A stretch of DNA of 64,000 nt. It comes from Acidisoma sp965199065. GTDB taxonomy: Bacteria; Pseudomonadota; Alphaproteobacteria; Acetobacterales; Acetobacteraceae. The position numbers were made by a program, and so were the translations under genes. The notes below the pieces were generated by a model. That model ran no database searches and was not told the origin of the DNA. It saw only the letters and a list, made by a program, of their open reading frames with translations. The stretch covers positions 62,001-126,000 of the forward strand of contig NZ_CBDAQN010000001.1 in assembly GCF_965199065.1 (NCBI RefSeq), read 5' to 3'. This document shows positions 19,919 through 28,299 of this stretch, piece after piece (position 1 is the first letter of the stretch; each line of letters begins with the position of its first letter).

Positions 19919-20353
19919 ATGAGCGACCTCTACGAACGTGACTTCTTTGCTTGGGCGAACGAGCAGGCGGAACTGCTTCGTTCGGGAAAACTCAGCGATG
20001 CGGACATCATCAACATCGCCGAGGAGATCGACAGCATGGGGCGCAGCGAGAAGCGGGAACTTGTGAGCCGCCTCACCATCCTGCTTTTGCATCTGCTCAA
20101 ATGGCAGTTTCAGCCGACGCATCGCGGTGCGTCGTGGGAGGCGTCGGTCGCAAACGCGCGCGATCATGTCGCCGATCATCTGACCGACAATCCAAGCCTC
20201 AGGGTTCGGCTGCCCGAGGCGACCGCCTCGGCCTATCGCTATGCCCTACGCGAGGCTTCCGCCGAAACCGGCATACGAGCTTCAGCCTTCCCCGCGACCT
20301 GCCCCTACAGCTTCGACGAGATGATGGACGAGGGCTTCTGGCCAGGAGATTGA
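19919..20353 (+). CDS. DUF29 family protein
   Basis: A 144-residue DUF29 protein. The start SDLYERDFFAWANEQAELLR, the centre IAEEIDSMGRSEKRELVSRL and LLLHLLKWQFQP, and the final PYSFDEMMDEGFWPGD are all family hallmarks. DUF29 is an all-alpha family of unknown function, common in cyanobacteria and alphaproteobacteria and often multi-copy. It starts at an ATG following GGGGGACC. It lies between ccmB and the convergent amtB and is probably its own unit. I cannot assign a role. Confidence 0.9.
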   Translation: MSDLYERDFFAWANEQAELLRSGKLSDADIINIAEEIDSMGRSEKRELVSRLTILLLHLLKWQFQPTHRGASWEASVANARDHVADHLTDNPSLRVRLPEATASAYRYALREASAETGIRASAFPATCPYSFDEMMDEGFWPGD

Positions 20354-20414
20354 GCCAGATTAATGAGCGCTTTCACAAATCAAGGATTCTAGTTCGTGTG
20401 ACAGGGTGATTTCA

Positions 20415-21749
20415 TCAGACGATCTGCTCGCCGTGGAGGGTGATGTCCATGCCCTCCACCTCCTCATCCTTGGTGATCCGCAGGCCGATGGTGATGTCGA
20501 TGATCTTGAGCAGCACGAAGGACATCCCGCCGCTCCAGATCAGAGTCGCGCCGATGGCGTAGCACTGGATCAGCACCTGATGCGCGCTACCGCCGGCGCC
20601 CCCATACAAGGGGCCGAAGGCGAACACCCCCGTCAGCAAAGCGCCGATGATGCCGCCGACGCCATGCACGCCCCAGCAGTCGAGGCTGTCGTCATAGCCG
20701 AAGAAGTTCTTCACCGAGGTCGAGCAAAGGTAGCAGCCGACGCCCGCCGCGATGCCGATGATGAGCGCCGGTCCCGGCAGCACGAAGCCCGAAGCGGGGG
20801 TGATCGCCACCAGGCCGGCGACGGCGCCCGACACGATGCCCAGCAGGCTCGGCTTGCCCTTGGTCATCCACTCGGCGAACATCCAGCCGAGGGCGGAGGC
20901 GGCGGTCGCGATCTGCGTCGCCGTCATCGCCATGCCGGCGCGGCCGTTGGCGCCGACCGCCGAACCGGCGTTGAACCCGAACCAGCCGACCCATAGAAGG
21001 CTTGCGCCGATCATGGCGTAGCCGACGTTGTACGGGTGCATGTTGTCGCGTCCGTAACCGACGCGCTTGCCCAGAACCAGGGCGCAGACGAGGCCGGCCA
21101 CGCCCGCATTGATGTGGACGACGGTGCCGCCCGCGAAATCAAGCACGCCCATGGCGCCGGCCCAGCCGGTCGTCGACCAGACCCAGTGCGCGATCGGGCT
21201 GTAGACGACGATCGACCACAGCACCATGAAGATGCACATGGCGCTGAATTTCATGCGGTCCGCGAAGGCGCCGCAGATCAGTGCCGGCGTGATGATCGCG
21301 AAGGTCATCTGGAACATCATGTAGACGCTCTCGGGGATGGTGGTGTCCACCGTTCCGCCGAGCAGGAAATCCTTGTCCCAAGACTTGCCGAAGCCCTGCA
21401 GCATAAATTGCGAGAGGTCGCCGACGTAGGCGTTGCCTGTGGTGAAGGCGAGGCTGTAGCCGATGACGAACCACGTCACGGTCACCAGGCAGCAGATCGC
21501 GAACGACTGCATGAGGGTCGCCAGCACGTTCTTCTTCCGCACCATTCCGGCATAGAACATCGCGAGGCCGGGAATGGTCATCAGCAGCACCAGCGCGGTG
21601 CTGCTCAGCATCCAGGCGGTATTCCCGGTGTCGATCTTGGGCGCATCCGCCGCAAAGGCGGGCGACGCCAACCACAGGATCGGCGAGGTGAGGAGGGCGA
21701 GCAGCGGGGCCGGCAGCCCGACCACGCGCGAACGATAGCGGCTCGGCAT
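20415..21749 (-). CDS. amtB: Ammonium transporter AmtB
   Basis: A 444-residue trimeric ammonium channel with a cleaved signal peptide (ending ASPAFAAD) and 11 helices. The twin pore histidines lie in GGTVVHINAG and DCWGVHGVGG, and the Phe gate region is present (FQMTFAIITPALICGAFADR). It conducts ammonium and is blocked by GlnK when nitrogen is plentiful. I prefer ATG 21749, which has AAGGTG eight bases upstream; a GTG at 21758 would add three residues. It lies ten bases after glnK, the classic glnK-amtB pair. Confidence 0.97.
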   Translation of the reverse strand: MPSRYRSRVVGLPAPLLALLTSPILWLASPAFAADAPKIDTGNTAWMLSSTALVLLMTIPGLAMFYAGMVRKKNVLATLMQSFAICCLVTVTWFVIGYSLAFTTGNAYVGDLSQFMLQGFGKSWDKDFLLGGTVDTTIPESVYMMFQMTFAIITPALICGAFADRMKFSAMCIFMVLWSIVVYSPIAHWVWSTTGWAGAMGVLDFAGGTVVHINAGVAGLVCALVLGKRVGYGRDNMHPYNVGYAMIGASLLWVGWFGFNAGSAVGANGRAGMAMTATQIATAASALGWMFAEWMTKGKPSLLGIVSGAVAGLVAITPASGFVLPGPALIIGIAAGVGCYLCSTSVKNFFGYDDSLDCWGVHGVGGIIGALLTGVFAFGPLYGGAGGSAHQVLIQCYAIGATLIWSGGMSFVLLKIIDITIGLRITKDEEVEGMDITLHGEQIV

Positions 21750-21759
21750 CCGGCTCACC

Positions 21760-22098
21760 TTAAAGAGCCTCGGCGTCGAGTTCCCCGGTGCGGATCCGCA
21801 CCACCCGCTCCACGTCCATCAGAAAGATTTTGCCGTCCCCGATCTTGCCCGTATGGGCGGCCTTCATGATCGCTTCCACCACCTGCTCGGCGAGGTCTGA
21901 AGGCACGGCGACCTCGATCTTCACCTTGGGCAGAAAGTTCACGTGATACTCCGCCCCTCGGTAGATCTCGGTCTGCCCCTTCTGGCGGCCAAACCCCTTC
22001 ACCTCCGAGACGGTCAGCCCCTGGACGCCAAGAGGCGTCAGCGCTTCCCGCACGTCGTCGAGCTTGAAGGGCTTGATGATGGCCATGACCAACTTCAT
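21760..22098 (-). CDS. glnK: Nitrogen regulatory PII protein
   Basis: A 112-residue PII signal protein that senses 2-oxoglutarate and ATP/ADP and gates AmtB. The T-loop has the uridylylation site Tyr51 in RGAEYHVNFLPK, and the PII C-terminal signatures are intact (TGKIGDGKIFLMDVERVVRIRTGE, in two stretches). The length is exactly the family's usual 112. It is the first gene of the glnK-amtB operon. A good sigma-54 promoter candidate lies 73-88 bases upstream (22171-22186), in line with NtrC-type nitrogen control. Pairing with amtB favours the GlnK paralogue over GlnB. Confidence 0.95.
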   Translation of the reverse strand: MKLVMAIIKPFKLDDVREALTPLGVQGLTVSEVKGFGRQKGQTEIYRGAEYHVNFLPKVKIEVAVPSDLAEQVVEAIMKAAHTGKIGDGKIFLMDVERVVRIRTGELDAEAL

Positions 22099-22170
22099 GT
22101 CGCCGTCCTCTGTTTAAAGTATTCGTCTTGGCCCCGCCAACTCGGCGAGGGCTCGTCTCCACGTGAGCTA

Positions 22171-22186
22171 TTCAAATCCCATGCCA
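22171..22186 (-). promoter_or_regulatory. Candidate sigma-54 promoter for glnK-amtB
   Basis: Read on the minus strand the bases are TGGCATGGGATTTGAA. Against the sigma-54 consensus (TGGCACG, four variable bases, TTGCW), the -24 element matches except one T for C, the spacing is right, and the -12 element has TTGA in place of TTGC. It would start transcription about 60 bases before the glnK ATG. The substitution in the -12 GC doublet is the weak point. Confidence 0.45.
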
Positions 22187-22373
22187 TACCGCTTTGGTGG
22201 TAGCGGGCGGCGGCAATCCTCGGGACTTGCAAGACCGCAGTTACACTTGCCCGATTTACAGGCAGGATCACTGCTCCGGCGAAATGGGTTTGGTGACGGA
22301 AGCTTTAGGATCGGCGGCCTTCCGCCGCTGTCACTCACCGCCCTATAGGATACCGGCCAGGAGCGGGGATTAG

Positions 22374-23579
22374 ATGACCGAGACGAGCGTGGATGTCTGC
22401 ATCGTAGGCGCCGGTCCTGTCGGGGGCTCGCTTGCCGCCCGGCTGGCTGAAGGCGGGGCGCGCGTGCTCGTCGTGGACCGCAACCCGCTGTCGCCGATGG
22501 AACACCCGGATTTCGATGGCCGCGCCTACGCGATCGCCGCGGGCTCCCGGCCTTTGCTGGAGACGGCGGGCCTGTGGCAGGCGCTGCCCTTCCAACCCTG
22601 CCCGATCGAGCAGATCCGCATCTCGGACGGAAAACCCGGCCGCCCGGCGTCGTCGCTGTTCCTCCATTTCGATCATCGCGAACTCGGCGCCGGACCCTTT
22701 GGCTGGATGATCGAGGCACGCGGGCTGCGGATCGCCCTCAATCGCCGTCTGAATGGCGGCCGCGGCATCACCCTTGCCGCCCCAGCCGAGGCGAGGATCG
22801 AGCGCGGCGAGGATGCGGCGGTGGTGACGCTTGTTTCGGGGGAACGCTATCGGGCTGGTCTGGTCATCGCGGCGGAGGGCCGCGAGAGCCCCTTGCGCCG
22901 GGCAGCGGCGATCCCCGCAATTCGCTACCCTTACCGGCAGAGCGGCATCGTCTGCGCCATCGCCCACGGCGAGCCGCACAACAACACGGCGCTGGAGCAT
23001 TTTCTACCCGGCGGGCCGTTTGCCCAGCTTCCGCTGGGGCCCACGGTCGGCGCGCCACATGTGTCCGCGATCGTCTTCACCGAGGCCGCACCGGTGGCGG
23101 CGGCGCTGGCCAAGCTGGACGCGCCCGCCTTCACCCGCGAGGTCGCGAGGCGGCTGGGCGATCATCTCGGCCCCATCCGCCTCCTCGGGCGGCGGTGGCA
23201 CTATCCGCTGTCGGCATTGCTGGCTACCCGCTACACCGACCGCCGCCTCGCCCTGGTGGGCGATGCGGCGCACGGCATCCATCCCATCGCGGGGCAGGGC
23301 TTCAACCTCGGGCTGCGTGACGCCGGCGCACTGGGCGATCTGGTGCTCGCGGCGCTGGCGGCGGGAGAGGATCCGGGCAACGCGGCGCTGCTCGCCCGTT
23401 ACCAACGGCTGCGGCGGCCGGACAACATCGCGATGCTTGCGGCGACCGATGCGCTCGATCGGTTGTTCAGCACGGACAATCCGCTCATCCGGCGCGCACG
23501 GGACCTGGGGATCGCGGCTGTCCATCGCGTGCCGCCGGCCAAACGGTTCTTCATGCGCCGCGCCATGGGCGTGAGCTAG
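22374..23579 (+). CDS. FAD-dependent UbiH/UbiF/VisC-family hydroxylase (ubiquinone biosynthesis)
   Basis: A 401-residue class A flavin monooxygenase that hydroxylates the ubiquinone ring precursor. The N-terminal dinucleotide fold has GAGPVGGSLAARLAEGG, and the second FAD motif is LVGDAAHGIHPIAGQGFNLG with the UbiH-family GQGxN(L)G signature. The DG-type motif lies near EGRES. Which ring carbon (C1, C5 or C6) it hydroxylates cannot be told from sequence, since alphaproteobacteria use UbiL, UbiM or UbiH/F forms. It is monocistronic between the divergent glnK and the convergent gpt. Confidence 0.9.
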   Translation: MTETSVDVCIVGAGPVGGSLAARLAEGGARVLVVDRNPLSPMEHPDFDGRAYAIAAGSRPLLETAGLWQALPFQPCPIEQIRISDGKPGRPASSLFLHFDHRELGAGPFGWMIEARGLRIALNRRLNGGRGITLAAPAEARIERGEDAAVVTLVSGERYRAGLVIAAEGRESPLRRAAAIPAIRYPYRQSGIVCAIAHGEPHNNTALEHFLPGGPFAQLPLGPTVGAPHVSAIVFTEAAPVAAALAKLDAPAFTREVARRLGDHLGPIRLLGRRWHYPLSALLATRYTDRRLALVGDAAHGIHPIAGQGFNLGLRDAGALGDLVLAALAAGEDPGNAALLARYQRLRRPDNIAMLAATDALDRLFSTDNPLIRRARDLGIAAVHRVPPAKRFFMRRAMGVS

Positions 23580-23601
23580 AGGAAGCTTTGACTTCTTTGG
23601 C

Positions 23602-24093
23602 TTACTCCTGCGTCGGCCTGGGGCCGCGGGCGATCGGCGCCACGAACTGCGGATTGGAGTCTGTGTCCCAGGGGAAGAGTATCCAGGTGTCCTGGGAGAC
23701 TTCCGTCACGAAGGTATCAACCACATCCTTGCCCGCAGGCTTGGCGTAAACCGTCGCGAAATGCGCCTTGGGGAGGATGCCGCGCACCACACGCGCCGTC
23801 GTCCCGGTATCGACCAGATCGTCGATGATCAGGAAACCCTCGCCATCCCCCGCGGCTGTCGGTGGCTTGGTGACGACGGACTGGCCGATCTGCTCCTCGT
23901 CATAGGTCGTGATCGAGATGCTCTCGATCAGGCGGCATTCGAGTTCACGGGCGATGATGGCCGCCGGGATCAGGCCGCCGCGGGTGATGGCGACGATGCC
24001 CCGCCACGGACCGGCATCGATCAGGCGCCAGGCAAGCGCGCGAGCGTCGCGATGCAGCTGGTCCCAGGTGACGGTGTAATAATGCTGCGCCAT
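23602..24093 (-). CDS. gpt: Xanthine-guanine phosphoribosyltransferase
   Basis: A 163-residue purine-salvage enzyme that joins guanine or xanthine to PRPP. It has the flap and start HYYTVTWDQLHRDARALAWRL and an acidic PRPP loop LIIDDLVDTGTTARVV. The ending TWILFPWDTD is typical of the alphaproteobacterial Gpt form, which is a little longer than E. coli Gpt (152). Its ATG overlaps the csaA stop, so the two are translated together. The pairing with a tRNA-binding protein has no evident metabolic logic. Confidence 0.93.
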   Translation of the reverse strand: MAQHYYTVTWDQLHRDARALAWRLIDAGPWRGIVAITRGGLIPAAIIARELECRLIESISITTYDEEQIGQSVVTKPPTAAGDGEGFLIIDDLVDTGTTARVVRGILPKAHFATVYAKPAGKDVVDTFVTEVSQDTWILFPWDTDSNPQFVAPIARGPRPTQE

Positions 24094-24461
24094 CAGAAGA
24101 GCTTTCCGCCATTGGGCACTTTGAAGTCGGGGCGGATCAGAACAACGGCGCCCTCGCTGTCCGGCAGGCCCAAAGTGAGGACTTCGCTCACGAACGGCCC
24201 GATCTGACGAGGCGGGAAATTGACGACCGCGCAGATCTGGCGCCCGATCAGCGTGTCGGTCTGGTAGTGCAGGGTAATCTGCGCGGAAGATTGGCGGACG
24301 CCGATGTCGGACCCGAAATCGATCCAGAGCCTGAGCGCCGGTTTGCGCGCTTCCGGAAAGGGCTGTGCATCGATGATGGTGCCGACCCGGATGTCGATCT
24401 TCTCGAACTCATCGATGGAAGCGGCCGTGCTGCTCAATGCGGAAATCCTCTTGTGTGACAA
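24093..24461 (-). CDS. csaA: CsaA-type tRNA-binding protein
   Basis: A 122-residue single-domain OB-fold protein of the CsaA group (tRNA-binding domain as in methionyl-tRNA synthetase C terminus). Signatures are FEKIDIRVGTIIDAQPFPEARKPA (in two stretches), LWIDFG, and the ending LTLGLPDSEGAVVLIRPD then VPNGGKLF. CsaA is reported as an export-related chaperone and tRNA binder in Bacillus. The first codon appears to be TTG at 24461; a second TTG eight codons on follows AAGAGG and could be the real start. The 196 bases upstream contain no gene. Confidence 0.92.
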   Translation of the reverse strand: MSHKRISALSSTAASIDEFEKIDIRVGTIIDAQPFPEARKPALRLWIDFGSDIGVRQSSAQITLHYQTDTLIGRQICAVVNFPPRQIGPFVSEVLTLGLPDSEGAVVLIRPDFKVPNGGKLF

Positions 24462-24657
24462 CGCGCTTGCCCGGGCAGGGCGCGGACTTCAAATTCGGCA
24501 TGACAGCGGCCGAATCGAGACCGCGATCGAACAATGATGCCAAACGCCGCCATGAAGCGAGGGTGCCACGCCAAGCGATGAAGATGAAGCTTGGCATGAT
24601 GACGGGTTAAAGCTCGGACATACCCCGGGCTTATGGCTGCGGCCCCTGGCTCAGGGA

Positions 24658-25794
24658 ATGTTTTTTGTGAGAAGTAGCAGGATGACAACCCGTGTTCATG
24701 GTCCGCGAGGCCAGCCGACCCCCGAGCGGCCCCGGCTGGCCTCCGCGATCGCCGCCTCGGCCCTGCTGACGGCGCTCGCCGGCGGGACAGCCTGTGCGCC
24801 GGTGGCCTCAGCGCAAACGGGGGCGCAAGCGGGGGCGCAACAGGGTCCGCCGAGCTTCCGGCTGCTGGTGCGACAGGTTCTGCCCGCGGTCGTGAACATC
24901 GCCGTGACGGAATCGGCTGCGGCGGCGAACGAGGGTTCCGGCGGCGGCGGCGACCTCGGCCAGGCTCCATCGAACAGGCATGAAAAGGTCTTCGGTGCCG
25001 GGTCGGGCTTCATCATCGATCCCGGCGGTATCATCGTGACCAACGACCACGTCGTCGGCGGAGCGAGCCGCATCACCGTCTCGCTGGCCGACGGCACTCA
25101 GTTCCCGGCGCGTATTCTCGGCATCGACCAGCTCACCGACATCGCCGTCATCAAGGTCGCTGCGGGCCGCCCGCTGCCCTACGTGCACTGGGGCGACTCG
25201 CGTCAGGTCGAGGTGGGCGACTGGATCCTGGTCGCGGGCAACCCGTTCGGGCTGGGCGGGACGGTTACCGCGGGCATCATCTCGGCGCGCGGCCGCGACA
25301 TCATGAGCGGCCCCTTCGACGACTTCCTGCAGCTCGACGCCCCGATAAACCCCGGCAACTCCGGCGGCCCGGCCTTCGACATGAGCGGCGGCGTGATCGG
25401 CGTGAACACCGCGATCATCTCGCCGACCGGCGGCTCCGTCGGCATCGGCTTCGCGATCCCAAGCCAGATCGCCCAGAGCGTCGTGTCCACCCTCGCGGCG
25501 CATGGTCATCTCGACCGCGGCTGGCTCGGCGTTGCCGTGTCGGATGAAGATGCCCATTCGGGGGTGCAGGTCACGGCGGTCGAGCCGGATGGCCCGGCCG
25601 CCCGCGCAGGACTACGCAGCGGGGACCGGATCCTCGCGGTGAACGGCGAACCTGTGAGCTCGGCGCTTGGGTTGATCCGTGCGGTCGCCGAAATTCATCC
25701 CGGACGCTCGGCGCGGCTGACGGTGTCTCGGCGAGGGCGGGATCTGTCTGAGCCGGTGGTGGTTGGCCTGCGACCCTCGGCGGAACAGGAATAG
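24658..25794 (+). CDS. HtrA/DegP-like periplasmic serine protease with one PDZ domain
   Basis: A 378-residue trypsin-like protease of the HtrA group. After an N-terminal signal region (hydrophobic about 28-50, likely cleavage ASAQ) comes the protease domain with His131 (VTNDHVVGG), Asp161 (LTDIAVIKV) and Ser235 (NPGNSGGPAF), then a single C-terminal PDZ domain (about 285-370). DegP has two PDZ domains, so this is closer to DegS-like or one-PDZ HhoA-like forms. A better start may be ATG 24682 (AGCAGG just before it). The response-regulator gene begins 17 bases after the stop, suggesting an envelope-stress operon. Confidence 0.9.
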   Translation: MFFVRSSRMTTRVHGPRGQPTPERPRLASAIAASALLTALAGGTACAPVASAQTGAQAGAQQGPPSFRLLVRQVLPAVVNIAVTESAAAANEGSGGGGDLGQAPSNRHEKVFGAGSGFIIDPGGIIVTNDHVVGGASRITVSLADGTQFPARILGIDQLTDIAVIKVAAGRPLPYVHWGDSRQVEVGDWILVAGNPFGLGGTVTAGIISARGRDIMSGPFDDFLQLDAPINPGNSGGPAFDMSGGVIGVNTAIISPTGGSVGIGFAIPSQIAQSVVSTLAAHGHLDRGWLGVAVSDEDAHSGVQVTAVEPDGPAARAGLRSGDRILAVNGEPVSSALGLIRAVAEIHPGRSARLTVSRRGRDLSEPVVVGLRPSAEQE

Positions 25795-25811
25795 CTTCAA
25801 GGAGCTTGTAG

Positions 25812-26498
25812 ATGCGCATACTGCTGGTCGAGGACGATCGTGATGTGGCCGGGTTCGTGGTCAAGGGTCTCCGCGAGGCCAATCATGTGGTCGAGCATGC
25901 GGCGAACGGCCGCGACGGCCTGTTCATGGCGGCGAGCGAACAGTTCGACGCCATCATTCTCGACCGCATGCTGCCGGGCGGCGTCGACGGATTGCGGCTG
26001 CTTGAAACGCTGCGCGCACAGGAAAACACGGTGCCGGTGCTGTTCCTGTCGGCCCTCGGTCAGGTCGACGACCGGGTCAAGGGCCTCAAGGCCGGCGGCG
26101 ACGACTATCTTACCAAGCCCTTCGCCTTCGCCGAGTTGCTGGCTCGGGTCGAGGCGCTGACGCGGCGAGGAAAATCGGATTCCCCCGTCACACGGCTTGC
26201 GGTGGGTGATCTGGAGATGGACCTTCTCTCGCGCAGCGTGAAGCGCGCCGGCCAGAAGATCGACCTTCAGCCGCGCGAGTACCGGCTGCTGGAATATCTG
26301 ATGCGCCACGCCGGTCAGGTGGTGACCCGCACAATGTTGCTGGAGGGCGTCTGGGACTACCATTTCGACCCGCAGACGAACGTCATCGACGTGCACGTGT
26401 CTCGCCTGCGGCAGAAGGTCGACAAGCCGTTCCCGAAGCCTCTTCTGCATACCGTCCGCAACGCCGGCTACATCATGCGGCCGGACGGCGAGGTGTGA
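25812..26498 (+). CDS. OmpR-family response regulator
   Basis: A 228-residue two-component regulator: receiver domain (1-115) with phospho-acceptor Asp51 (AIILDRMLPGG), acidic pocket in LVEDD, and Lys in DDYLTKPFAFAELLARVEAL; winged-helix DNA-binding domain (about 130-225) with LQPREYRLLEYLMRH and NVIDVHVSRLRQKVD. It resembles CusR/CopR/QseB-type regulators. It lies between the HtrA protease and its sensor kinase, 31 bases before the latter, so all three probably form one operon. The signal is unknown; protease linkage hints at envelope stress. Confidence 0.94.
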   Translation: MRILLVEDDRDVAGFVVKGLREANHVVEHAANGRDGLFMAASEQFDAIILDRMLPGGVDGLRLLETLRAQENTVPVLFLSALGQVDDRVKGLKAGGDDYLTKPFAFAELLARVEALTRRGKSDSPVTRLAVGDLEMDLLSRSVKRAGQKIDLQPREYRLLEYLMRHAGQVVTRTMLLEGVWDYHFDPQTNVIDVHVSRLRQKVDKPFPKPLLHTVRNAGYIMRPDGEV

Positions 26499-26529
26499 CC
26501 ACGACAAAGCCCTTGTCCTACCCCGCGCC

Positions 26530-28062
26530 GTGAACCGCATCGTCCCGATCCAGGCTGAGGCGGCCCCAGGCACGCCCGGCCGGCGAAGCAAGCGGCTACG
26601 GCTGCTTTCCCGTGTCGGGCGATCATCGCTTCTGCGCTCGGCCGGGCTCCGCTTCGCGGCCCTGTATGCGATCATCTTCGGGCTCAGTGCGCTCGCGCTC
26701 GCGATTTTCCTTTGGTGGGCCACGGCCGGGCTGCTCAACCGACAGGTGGAGGCCGCCATCAATGCGGACGCGCAGGGTCTCGGCGAGCGCTACGAAGAGG
26801 GCGGCATCCCGGCGCTGATCCTTACCATTCAGGACCGTCTGTCCCAGAACGTGGACGAGAACGCTATCTATCTGCTGGCGGATAACCAGCTGCATCCGAT
26901 AGCGGGCAACCTCGACATCTGGCCGACGCAGGTTTCCGCCTCGGACGTCTGGTTCGAACTCGTGGTCCGACGCGGGTCGCATGAGGCGCTGGCACGCATC
27001 CATCGCTACGACCTGCCTGGTGGATTCCACCTCCTGATCGGCCGCGATATCGGCTCCCGCGCCAAGTTGCGCTCGCTGCTGACGGCGGGGTTGCTCTGGG
27101 CGTTGCTCGTCATGGTGGTGCTCGGTTCCGCCGGCGCGCTCGCGATCCAGAGCCTGTTCAAGCGCAGCCTGGCAGATGTCTCGGCCACGGCGGACGCCAT
27201 CTCGCGCGGCGACCTCTCGAACCGCGTGCGCATCTCCGGCCGGGGCGACGAGTTCGATCGGCTGGCCGAGACGATCAACGACATGCTGGACCGCATCGCC
27301 CGCCTGATGGACGGCGTTCGCCAGGTCTCCAACGCCATCGCCCACGATCTGCGCACGCCAATTACCCGTGCGCGGGCGCGGCTCGAGGATGCCGCCCTCC
27401 ATGCGCGCGATGCAGGCGACCTGCATGCCGCGGTGGAACGCGCGACATCGGATCTCGATGGCATCGTCTCCGTCTTCCAGGGGCTGCTGCGCATCGCCGA
27501 AATCGAGGCGGGATCGCGGCGCTCGGCCTTCTCCTCGCTCGATCTGTATGCGTTGCTGTCCGATCTGCACGAGCTTTACGGCGCGGCGGCCGAGGAGCAG
27601 GGGCAGCAACTCGACCTTCTCGCCAAACCGCCACTGTCGATGTTCGGGGACCGCGACATGCTGCAGCAGGCGGTCGCGAACCTGCTCGAGAACGCGCTGA
27701 AGTTTTCGCCGGCGGGGAAGCCGATCCTGCTGGGCGCCGGACGCCTTGGGGACCGGATTGAAATCATGGTCGCGGATTCCGGGCCGGGCATTCCTCTGGA
27801 GGACCGCGCCCGCGTGACGGAGCGCTTTTACCGTGGCGAAAGCGCCCGCAGCACGCCCGGATCAGGGCTTGGCCTCTCGCTCGTGCAGGCTGTCGTGCAG
27901 CTGCATAGCGGGACGCTTCGGCTGGAGGACAATCACCCCGGCGTGCGCGCCGTTCTCTCTCTGCCGGCGGAGTTCAGCGCGAGCCGGCGGCTCGTGAAGG
28001 TCGACCGTCCGGCCGCTACCAAGCCGGCCGCTCCCGACCCGCCAACGCCTGCGCAAGTGTAG
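26530..28062 (+). CDS. Sensor histidine kinase
   Basis: A 510-residue inner-membrane kinase. Two membrane helices (about 42-68 and 184-208) flank a periplasmic sensor of about 115 residues with no recognised fold; then HAMP (about 210-262), the dimerisation/phospho-acceptor domain with His272 (NAIAHDLRTPITRARARL), and the ATPase domain with N box (NLLENALKFS), G1 (DSGPGIP) and G2 (GSGLGLSLV). It starts at GTG 26530. The order with the upstream regulator and HtrA protease is conserved-looking and fits a self-contained envelope sensor. Confidence 0.93.
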   Translation: MNRIVPIQAEAAPGTPGRRSKRLRLLSRVGRSSLLRSAGLRFAALYAIIFGLSALALAIFLWWATAGLLNRQVEAAINADAQGLGERYEEGGIPALILTIQDRLSQNVDENAIYLLADNQLHPIAGNLDIWPTQVSASDVWFELVVRRGSHEALARIHRYDLPGGFHLLIGRDIGSRAKLRSLLTAGLLWALLVMVVLGSAGALAIQSLFKRSLADVSATADAISRGDLSNRVRISGRGDEFDRLAETINDMLDRIARLMDGVRQVSNAIAHDLRTPITRARARLEDAALHARDAGDLHAAVERATSDLDGIVSVFQGLLRIAEIEAGSRRSAFSSLDLYALLSDLHELYGAAAEEQGQQLDLLAKPPLSMFGDRDMLQQAVANLLENALKFSPAGKPILLGAGRLGDRIEIMVADSGPGIPLEDRARVTERFYRGESARSTPGSGLGLSLVQAVVQLHSGTLRLEDNHPGVRAVLSLPAEFSASRRLVKVDRPAATKPAAPDPPTPAQV

Positions 28063-28080
28063 GCGCGCCGCTTGGCGAAA

Positions 28081-28299
28081 ATGCGCCGGAAGGGCGATCT
28101 GCCCGCGAAGATCTGTGTCGTCTGTGGCCGCCCGTTCGCCTGGCGGCGGAAGTGGGCGAAGGTCTGGGACGAGGTCCGCTACTGCTCGGACGCCTGCCGG
28201 AAGAAGGCGTCCGCCTCCCGCTCTGCTGGCGAAACCGCGCTTAGCATGGTGACATCCCTGAAGTCCGACTCGGGACGACCAGGGAGAAAAACGCCATGA
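28081..28299 (+). CDS. DUF2256 zinc-ribbon-like small protein
   Basis: A 72-residue protein with the DUF2256 core: KICVVCGRPFAWRRKWAKVW followed by EVRYCSDACRK. Four cysteines in a C-x2-C ... C-x3-C arrangement probably bind zinc. The family has no known function; members are often fused to or near photolyase-like or cryptochrome proteins, which is not the case here. I start it at ATG 28081; TTG 28072 is possible. The last 25 residues are Ser/Gly-rich. Its stop overlaps the ATG of the MFS transporter by four bases, so the two are made from one message. Confidence 0.85.
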   Translation: MRRKGDLPAKICVVCGRPFAWRRKWAKVWDEVRYCSDACRKKASASRSAGETALSMVTSLKSDSGRPGRKTP

